Shown: positions 7,689-11,993 of the stretch, in pieces | Position numbering within the stretch: the stretch's first letter is position 1 | Layout: each line of letters begins with the position of its first letter | Assembly: GCA_964547415.1 (NCBI GenBank) | Contig: CAZJNX010000147.1 | Location: 1 to 11,993 of the forward strand | Reading direction: 5' to 3' | Length of the DNA stretch: 11,993 nt | Source: CAZJNX01 sp964547415 | GTDB taxonomy: Bacteria; Pseudomonadota; Alphaproteobacteria; Rhizobiales; Amorphaceae | Notes under the pieces: generated by a model | Database searches by the model: none | What the model was told of the DNA's origin: nothing | What the model saw: only the letters and a program-made list of their open reading frames with translations | Position numbers and translations under genes: made by a program

Positions 7689-9443
7689 TCAGACGCGACG
7701 GGAGAGAGGCCGCCGCCCGTTCCGCCGGCGCCCCCTGGCGGGCACGGCGTCGACCGGCGGCGAAGGACCGCCGGCCTCGCCCCCACCGCCCCCGCTCGGC
7801 CCGCGCCGGGGTGAGGGCGGCGCTGGCCGATCCGTCCGGAAGCCGGCGGATCCGGCGGTCGCGCCACCCCCTCGCCGGATGGTCCGGCGGGGCGAGGCAC
7901 TGCGGCGCACGCCACCGTCCGGGGCATGGCGCGACGGCGCTGGCCACGGTGTCGCCGCCGGGCGCCACGCCGGGCCGTCGGACCCGGGCGGCAACGCCGG
8001 CCGTTGTGGGGTGGCCAACACGATCCCGGAGATCGCGTCGGGGTTGCGGACCGGGTCCGCCACCGCGTTCTTCAGGAAGCACCACGCGTTGCGCGCATCG
8101 TAGGTGAAGGCCGCGCAGGCCGGGCGGTCGAGGCACGCGCGCGCGCACATCTGCCGGGAAACCGGCTTCAGGATGGCGAAGTCGCCGCCCGGCAGGTCCC
8201 GGCCCGCAAGGCGCGCCAGGGCGCGGCGCGGTGGCTCGCCCGTCGCCCGGCAGGCCGACGGCGCGCTCGCCGCCAGGTGCGGCAGGACCCGCGCGACCGG
8301 GAGTTCGGGGTTCACCGGTTGCCCTGCGGCCGTCGCGAAGCGCGCGAGGGCGGCGCGGGTCGCGGGCCCCATCACGCCGTCGACGGGCCCTGGCGCACAG
8401 CCGAGCCGCGCCAGATGGGCCTGCATCGCCGCCACGACGAGGTCCCCGGACCCCGCCATCTCCCCGCGCCACAGGTCCACCGTCTGGACGAGTTCGGCGA
8501 CGATGCGCGGCGTCGGCCCCACCACGACGGCGATGCGGAAGGCATCGAGCGCGCTCTCCACCCGTCCGGAGCGCGGGTCGGCGACGACGCGGGCGACCCT
8601 CCCCTCCACGTGGCAGACATCGCCCCGCGCCGTGCATCGCACCCGCATGGCAGGCGCCGGATCGTGGCGCCGGAAGGGCCAGCGCCGGGCGAACCCGTCG
8701 ATCCGGTCGAGGAGCGCCGCGCGCGATCGGGCGCTGCCACCGGACCACACGAGATCGGCAAAGGTCCCCGACCCGTCCCGGAGCGAGGGCGGCCCCCGCC
8801 CGTCGGCGGCGGCGAAGCGGCGGCTCGCGAGGCGGCGCGCGACGGCCTCGATCGCGTGGTCTCGCCGGACGGCGGCCACCGGGGCCGCGTCGTCACCCAT
8901 CCGCTCGAAGCGGATCCCCGTCCGCCGCGCCGCGGCTTCGTCGAGAAAGGCGAACGTGTCGGGCGCCGCCTCGGTGGCGAACGCGACCGCCTCCAGGGGA
9001 AGCCCGAGGTCGGCGATGTAGGCACCGACGAACGCGTTGCCGACGGAGCTGACGTGCTGTTCCCCGAACGCCCGCTCGGACGCGGCGTGGAAGCCGATCC
9101 GGGCGCCCGCGCCCGCGATCCGCCTGCGCCCGCCGAGCCAGGCGAGGGCGCAGGCGGACAGGCACGTCGCCCCCTCCGGAACGACCGTCTCGTAGCCCCT
9201 GAGGCGGATCGTCCTGCNNNNNNNNNNGCCGCCGCTGCCCCGGAGGACCACCCGCGCCCGCGCGAGGTTCGCCACCGCGCGCCTGAACGTCTCCCCGTCG
9301 CCCGTCTCGAGGAGGCCGGACACGTGCACGCGTGGGACCGCGGCCGTCCAGTCGACGACCACGATCTCCGCGGCGCCCGCCCCCCCGGCGGCGGCGAGGG
9401 CTGCGGCGAGGACGATCGCGCGGACGCACTGGCTGGCGGGCAT
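7689..9443 (-). CDS. Secreted ClpP-like / peptidoglycan-binding / PAN-like protein (contains assembly gap)
   Basis: The frame encodes about 584 residues on the minus strand, starting at ATG 9443 with AAGGGAG seven to eight bases upstream. Residues 1-25 form a signal peptide (VLAAALAAAGGAGAAE). Residues about 27-180 resemble the periplasmic ClpP/crotonase-like family: VVLRGSGG, then CLSACALAWLGG (candidate nucleophile S96), then ARIGFHAA. Residues about 331-375 look like a peptidoglycan-binding-type three-helix unit (VVAAMQAHLARLGC, PGPVDGVMGPATRAALARFA). Residues about 420-478 resemble a PAN/Apple module with C433, C437, C443 and C455. The last about 105 residues are Arg/Pro/Gly-rich and carry no domain, so the true stop may differ. 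Ten Ns fall at residues 73-76. It is probably a periplasmic or envelope protein of unknown substrate. It is divergent from the ABC operon and no partner gene is visible. Confidence 0.78.
   Translation of the reverse strand: MPASQCVRAIVLAAALAAAGGAGAAEIVVVDWTAAVPRVHVSGLLETGDGETFRRAVANLARARVVLRGSGGXXXXRTIRLRGYETVVPEGATCLSACALAWLGGRRRIAGAGARIGFHAASERAFGEQHVSSVGNAFVGAYIADLGLPLEAVAFATEAAPDTFAFLDEAAARRTGIRFERMGDDAAPVAAVRRDHAIEAVARRLASRRFAAADGRGPPSLRDGSGTFADLVWSGGSARSRAALLDRIDGFARRWPFRRHDPAPAMRVRCTARGDVCHVEGRVARVVADPRSGRVESALDAFRIAVVVGPTPRIVAELVQTVDLWRGEMAGSGDLVVAAMQAHLARLGCAPGPVDGVMGPATRAALARFATAAGQPVNPELPVARVLPHLAASAPSACRATGEPPRRALARLAGRDLPGGDFAILKPVSRQMCARACLDRPACAAFTYDARNAWCFLKNAVADPVRNPDAISGIVLATPQRPALPPGSDGPAWRPAATPWPAPSRHAPDGGVRRSASPRRTIRRGGGATAGSAGFRTDRPAPPSPRRGPSGGGGGEAGGPSPPVDAVPARGRRRNGRRPLSRRV
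9218..9227. other. 10-N assembly gap inside the secreted-protein gene
   Basis: Ten unknown bases interrupt the ClpP-like domain just after the Gly-Gly that starts a helix in this fold. The frame is the same on both sides as written. The true length of the missing sequence is unknown and probably longer than ten bases (see findings). Confidence 0.99.
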
Positions 9444-9501
9444 CGTCGGCTCTCCCTTCCCGTGGCGGGGGCGGAGGTGCCCGCCGCCGATCCATTGGGC
9501 G

Positions 9502-9515
9502 GGACGGCTCCGTCC
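9502..9515. promoter_or_regulatory. inverted repeat in divergent promoter region, possible operator
   Basis: GGACGG (9502-9507) and CCGTCC (9510-9515) form a perfect 6+2+6 palindrome in the 225-bp gap between the minus-strand secreted-protein gene and the BMP operon. A further GGACGG occurs at 9541-9546, so 9510-9516 could also pair with 9540-9546. The position fits a repressor site for either gene. Short GC palindromes arise often by chance here, so this is tentative. No convincing -35/-10 pair was found in the gap. Confidence 0.22.
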
Positions 9516-9628
9516 GAAGCGGTCGGTCCGCGGCGTGGCCGGACGGTCCCGGCCGGGTAGGGGATGGGGCGGGCCGGCCGCGCGCTGACCGGCCGTTGGC
9601 CCGTGCCTTGCTTGCCGACATGCCCACA

Positions 9629-9646
9629 CGCGCCCGCCGGGGCGCG
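9629..9646 (+). promoter_or_regulatory. hairpin directly upstream of the BMP gene ribosome binding site
   Basis: CGCGCCC (9629-9635) pairs with GGGCGCG (9640-9646) around a GCCG loop, ending eight bases before the GAGGAG ribosome binding site at 9655-9660. Such a leader structure could influence translation or protect the mRNA 5' end. It shows no match to a riboswitch class I know. Confidence 0.3.
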
Positions 9647-9668
9647 CGCGGAACGAGGAGCAGCACGC

Positions 9669-10802
9669 ATGAAGAACGGGACGATCCGGTCCATCACGCG
9701 CCGCCAGGCGCTCATCGGCGCGGGCAACGTGGTCGCGGCGGGTGCCTTCTTCGCCGCGGGGGGCATGGCGGCGATCGCCGCGGAGCCCGCCACCGTCGGC
9801 TTCATCTACGTCGGGCCGAAGGACGACTTCGGCTGGAACCAGGCCCACGCCGTGGCCGCCCGCCGGATCGCCGAGGCGCCGGGCATCACCCTCGTGGAGC
9901 AGGAGCGGGTGCCGGAGACCGAGGAGGTCGCCCGCGTCATGGAAAGCATGATCCAGCTCGACGGAGCGAAGATCCTGTTTCCCACCTCGTTCGGCTACTG
10001 GCCCTTCATCCAGGAGATGGCGAAGAAGTACCCGGACGTCCTGTTCGTCCATGCCGGTGGCCTGTGGAAGCCGGGCGACGAGATCAACACCATCGGCTAC
10101 CGGGGCTACATGGAGGAGCCGCATTACCTCGCCGGCATCGCGGCGGGGCGGCTGTCGAAGACCGGCAAGCTCGGCTTCATCGGGGCGAAGCCGCTCTACT
10201 TTGTGTTCAACAACTGCAACGGCTTCGTCATGGGCGCCCGCTCGGTGCGGCCGGACGCCACCTGCCAGGTCGTCATCACCGGCGAGTGGAACAATCCCGT
10301 CAAGGAGGCTGAGACGGTGAACGCCCTCGTCGACCAGGGCGTCGACGTGATCGTCGCCAACGTGGACAGTCCGAAGGTGGCGATCGAGACGGCCGAGCGG
10401 CGCGGCGTCATGAGCGTCGGCTACCATACCGACCAGTCCGAGCTCGCCCCCGAGGGGTTCCTCACCGGCGCGGAGTGGAACTGGGCGAAGGGGGCCGACT
10501 TCGTGGAGGCCTGGCGCACGGGCGGCGAGTACCCGAACCTTTACCGCGGCGGCTTCGCGGCCGACATGGTTGCGCTGTCCCCGTTCGGCGCGGCCGTGCC
10601 GGAGGCGGTGCGGCAGGAGGTGATGGCGGCCAAGCAGGCGCTTCACGACCAGACCCTCGCCCTCTACGCCGGGCCGCTGAAGGACAACGCGGGCAACGAG
10701 GTGATCCCGGCCGGGACGGAGATCTCCAACACCGACAACGACTTCAAGCTGTCGGTGAACTGGCTCGTCGAGGGCGCCATCGGCGAGACGGGCCTGCAGT
10801 AG
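9669..10802 (+). CDS. BMP-family ABC transporter substrate-binding protein (purine/nucleoside type)
   Basis: The 377-residue product is a periplasmic binding protein of the BMP/PnrA-like family (Med, TmpC relatives), which captures nucleosides or purine bases and delivers them to an ABC permease. The N-terminus carries ITRRQALIG followed by a hydrophobic, Ala-rich stretch ending near AIAA (residue 38), a Tat-type signal. There is no lipobox cysteine, so the protein is predicted soluble. Family features include the opening strand VGFIYVGPKDDFGWNQAH (43-60), FPTSFGYWPFIQEMAKKYPD, NTIGYRGYMEEPHYLAGIAA and GKLGFIGAKP. ATG 9669 is chosen over the in-frame upstream start at 9564 because GAGGAG lies eight bases before it and the signal peptide starts there. 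It is the first gene of the operon. The exact ligand cannot be read from sequence. Confidence 0.93.
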   Translation: MKNGTIRSITRRQALIGAGNVVAAGAFFAAGGMAAIAAEPATVGFIYVGPKDDFGWNQAHAVAARRIAEAPGITLVEQERVPETEEVARVMESMIQLDGAKILFPTSFGYWPFIQEMAKKYPDVLFVHAGGLWKPGDEINTIGYRGYMEEPHYLAGIAAGRLSKTGKLGFIGAKPLYFVFNNCNGFVMGARSVRPDATCQVVITGEWNNPVKEAETVNALVDQGVDVIVANVDSPKVAIETAERRGVMSVGYHTDQSELAPEGFLTGAEWNWAKGADFVEAWRTGGEYPNLYRGGFAADMVALSPFGAAVPEAVRQEVMAAKQALHDQTLALYAGPLKDNAGNEVIPAGTEISNTDNDFKLSVNWLVEGAIGETGLQ

Positions 10803-10823
10803 GACGCCGCCGGACGGACCGCC

Positions 10824-11930
10824 ATGACCACCGGGACCGACGCCGGGCGGAAGGCGCCCGGCGCGGCCTTCCAGCGCCTGCGCCTCCTCCTCTACGGGAC
10901 GGGCGAGGGGCTGGAGGCCTTCCTCCTGTCCGCCCTCGCGCTCCTGGCCGCGTTCGTCCTGTTCGGGGCGTTCGTGTGGGTGCAGGGGATCGACCCGGTC
11001 GCCGTCTACCGGATGATCTGGCTCGGCTCGTTCGGCACGCGCTTTTCCATCGAGAACACGCTCACCCTCGCCGCCCCCATCATCCTGACGGCCCTGTGCA
11101 CGCTGATCCCGGCGCGCATCGGCCTTCTCGTGATCGGCGGCGAGGGGGCGCTCGTCATGGGGGGGCTCGGGGCGGTCCTCGGCGGGCTCCTGATCGGGGG
11201 GCTGCCGGGTGTCCTCGGCGCCCTCGTGTGCTGCCTCGCGGGCGCGGCGCTCGGTGGCGCGTGGATCGCCCTCGCCGGGGTCCTGAAGCACCGGCGCGGC
11301 GTCAACGAGACGATCTCGACCCTCCTCCTCAACTACATCGCGATCGCCCTCATGATGCACATGGTGACGGGCCCGCTCCGGGATCTTTCCGTCGCCATCA
11401 AGGCCCAGAGCTTCTCGATTCCCGATGCCTACGCCATGGGCGACCTGCCGGGCTGGTCGGTCCACTGGGGCCTTGCCATCGGCATCGCGGTGGCCCTCGC
11501 CGTCCACGTGGCGCTGCGCCACACCACCCTCGGCTTTTCCATGGACATCCTCGGCGGCAACCGGCGGGCGGCGGAGATGGCGGGGCTGCCGATCGGCCGC
11601 CTCGTCCTCCTCGCCACCTTCGCGGGCGGGGCGGCGGCGGGGCTGGCGGGCGCCATCGAGGTGGTCGCCGTCCACGGGGCGGCGAGCGAGAGCCTCGTCG
11701 TCGGCTTCGGCTACACGGGGATCCTCGTCGCCTTCCTCGCCCGGCAGAACGCGCTCGCCGTCATCCTCGTCGCCCTCGTGATCGGCGGCATCGCGGCCTC
11801 GGGCGGGCTCCTCCAGCGCCGCTTCGGGATGCCGGACGCGGCGACCGACCTGCTGCAGGGCCTCATCTTCATCTGCGTCCTCGCCTCCAACGCCTTCGCC
11901 GGGCGGCTCCTGCCGGGGCGGCGGGCATGA
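10824..11930 (+). CDS. ABC transporter permease, BPD_transp_2 family (first permease of BMP system)
   Basis: This 368-residue polytopic inner-membrane protein belongs to the branched-chain amino acid/ribose/nucleoside permease family (YufP/NupP-like). Hydrophobic segments are visible at about 32-54, 79-98, 100-130, 131-152, 163-182, 214-231, 258-283, 291-306, 308-330 and 343-359. Two features fix the subfamily: NETISTLLLNYIA (161-173), typical of BMP-linked nucleoside permeases, and GGNRRAAEMAGLP (244-256), the cytoplasmic loop that contacts the ATPase. It starts 21 bases after the binding-protein stop with only a weak GGACGG as ribosome binding site, and its stop overlaps the next gene. It should pair with that second permease to form the channel for the substrate carried by the upstream binding protein. 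Confidence 0.93.
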   Translation: MTTGTDAGRKAPGAAFQRLRLLLYGTGEGLEAFLLSALALLAAFVLFGAFVWVQGIDPVAVYRMIWLGSFGTRFSIENTLTLAAPIILTALCTLIPARIGLLVIGGEGALVMGGLGAVLGGLLIGGLPGVLGALVCCLAGAALGGAWIALAGVLKHRRGVNETISTLLLNYIAIALMMHMVTGPLRDLSVAIKAQSFSIPDAYAMGDLPGWSVHWGLAIGIAVALAVHVALRHTTLGFSMDILGGNRRAAEMAGLPIGRLVLLATFAGGAAAGLAGAIEVVAVHGAASESLVVGFGYTGILVAFLARQNALAVILVALVIGGIAASGGLLQRRFGMPDAATDLLQGLIFICVLASNAFAGRLLPGRRA

Positions 11931-11993
11931 CGGAGGGCGAGCTCGGCTGGTGGGGCGTCCTGATCGCCGTCCTCGGCGGGGCGATCCGCACCT
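11927..11993 (+). CDS. Second ABC transporter permease, N-terminal fragment (runs off window)
   Basis: The ATG at 11927 overlaps the TGA of the first permease (ATGA), a translational-coupling arrangement. Twenty-two codons are visible, MTEGELGWWGVLIAVLGGAI then RT, a short cytoplasmic start followed by a first membrane helix. The sequence and position match the second permease (YufQ/NupQ-like) of BMP-type transporters, which characteristically begins with a helix followed by a 'G(A)xR(T/A)xTP' region. Only the start can be seen, so the family call rests mainly on operon context. Confidence 0.72.
   Translation, partial: MTEGELGWWGVLIAVLGGAIRT

Noticed and set aside
6994..8748. 584-residue minus-strand frame overlapping the IS110 remnant and the PAN-like gene
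   Set aside because: Part of it is a frame-shifted shadow of the secreted-protein gene and part is antisense to the IS110 remnant. It shows no coherent protein family.
9564..9668. Upstream in-frame start for the BMP binding protein
   Set aside because: It would bury the Tat-type signal 35 residues inside the protein and lacks the good GAGGAG site found before ATG 9669.
7689..11675. A single 1328-residue open frame on the minus strand
   Set aside because: Only its downstream part (from ATG 9443) has a ribosome binding site, signal peptide and domains. The upstream 744 codons are antisense to the binding-protein and permease genes and have the charged, low-complexity look of a GC-driven shadow frame.

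Overview
This is a very GC-rich chromosomal segment, most likely from an alphaproteobacterium. The recA-alaS neighbourhood, the twin-arginine-type BMP binding protein and the recognisable IS256 and IS110 relatives all fit that group, but the genus cannot be named from sequence alone. Both strands stay open over long stretches because of the base composition. Genes were therefore called on protein family content, ribosome binding sites and operon logic rather than on open-frame length.

Left part (1-4576, all +): the 3' end of recA (the 5' end lies outside the window) is followed by a GC-rich hairpin and a 179-bp gap. Then comes a complete alaS (627-3320) with class II catalytic motifs, editing site and C-Ala domain. 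Eleven bases later begins a six-transmembrane potassium-channel-like gene with a TVGYGD filter and a degenerate cyclic-nucleotide-binding-like tail.

Middle part (4577-7688): no intact gene. It is a small insertion-sequence graveyard holding two nearly full-length but dead transposase genes arranged head to head. An IS256-family (mutator type) transposase lies on the minus strand (about 6107 down to 4930) with at least three frameshifts. An IS110-family (DEDD) transposase lies on the plus strand (about 6280-7150) with at least five. Each has also lost catalytic acidic residues. About 540 bp after the IS110 remnant hold nothing recognisable.

Right part: a minus-strand gene (9443 down to 7689) encodes a secreted multidomain protein: signal peptide, ClpP/crotonase-like serine domain, peptidoglycan-binding-like helices and a PAN/Apple-like cysteine domain. 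It is interrupted by a 10-N assembly gap. Divergent from it, across a 225-bp promoter region, starts an ABC importer operon: a BMP-family periplasmic binding protein, a first permease, and the first 22 codons of a second permease overlapping it by ATGA. This operon probably imports purine nucleosides or bases. Its ATPase gene is not in the window.

I found no CRISPR array, tRNA, rRNA or recognisable defence system. The most interesting items are the paired dead transposons, the unusual three-module secreted protein with its gap, and the channel whose ligand-binding cassette looks decayed.
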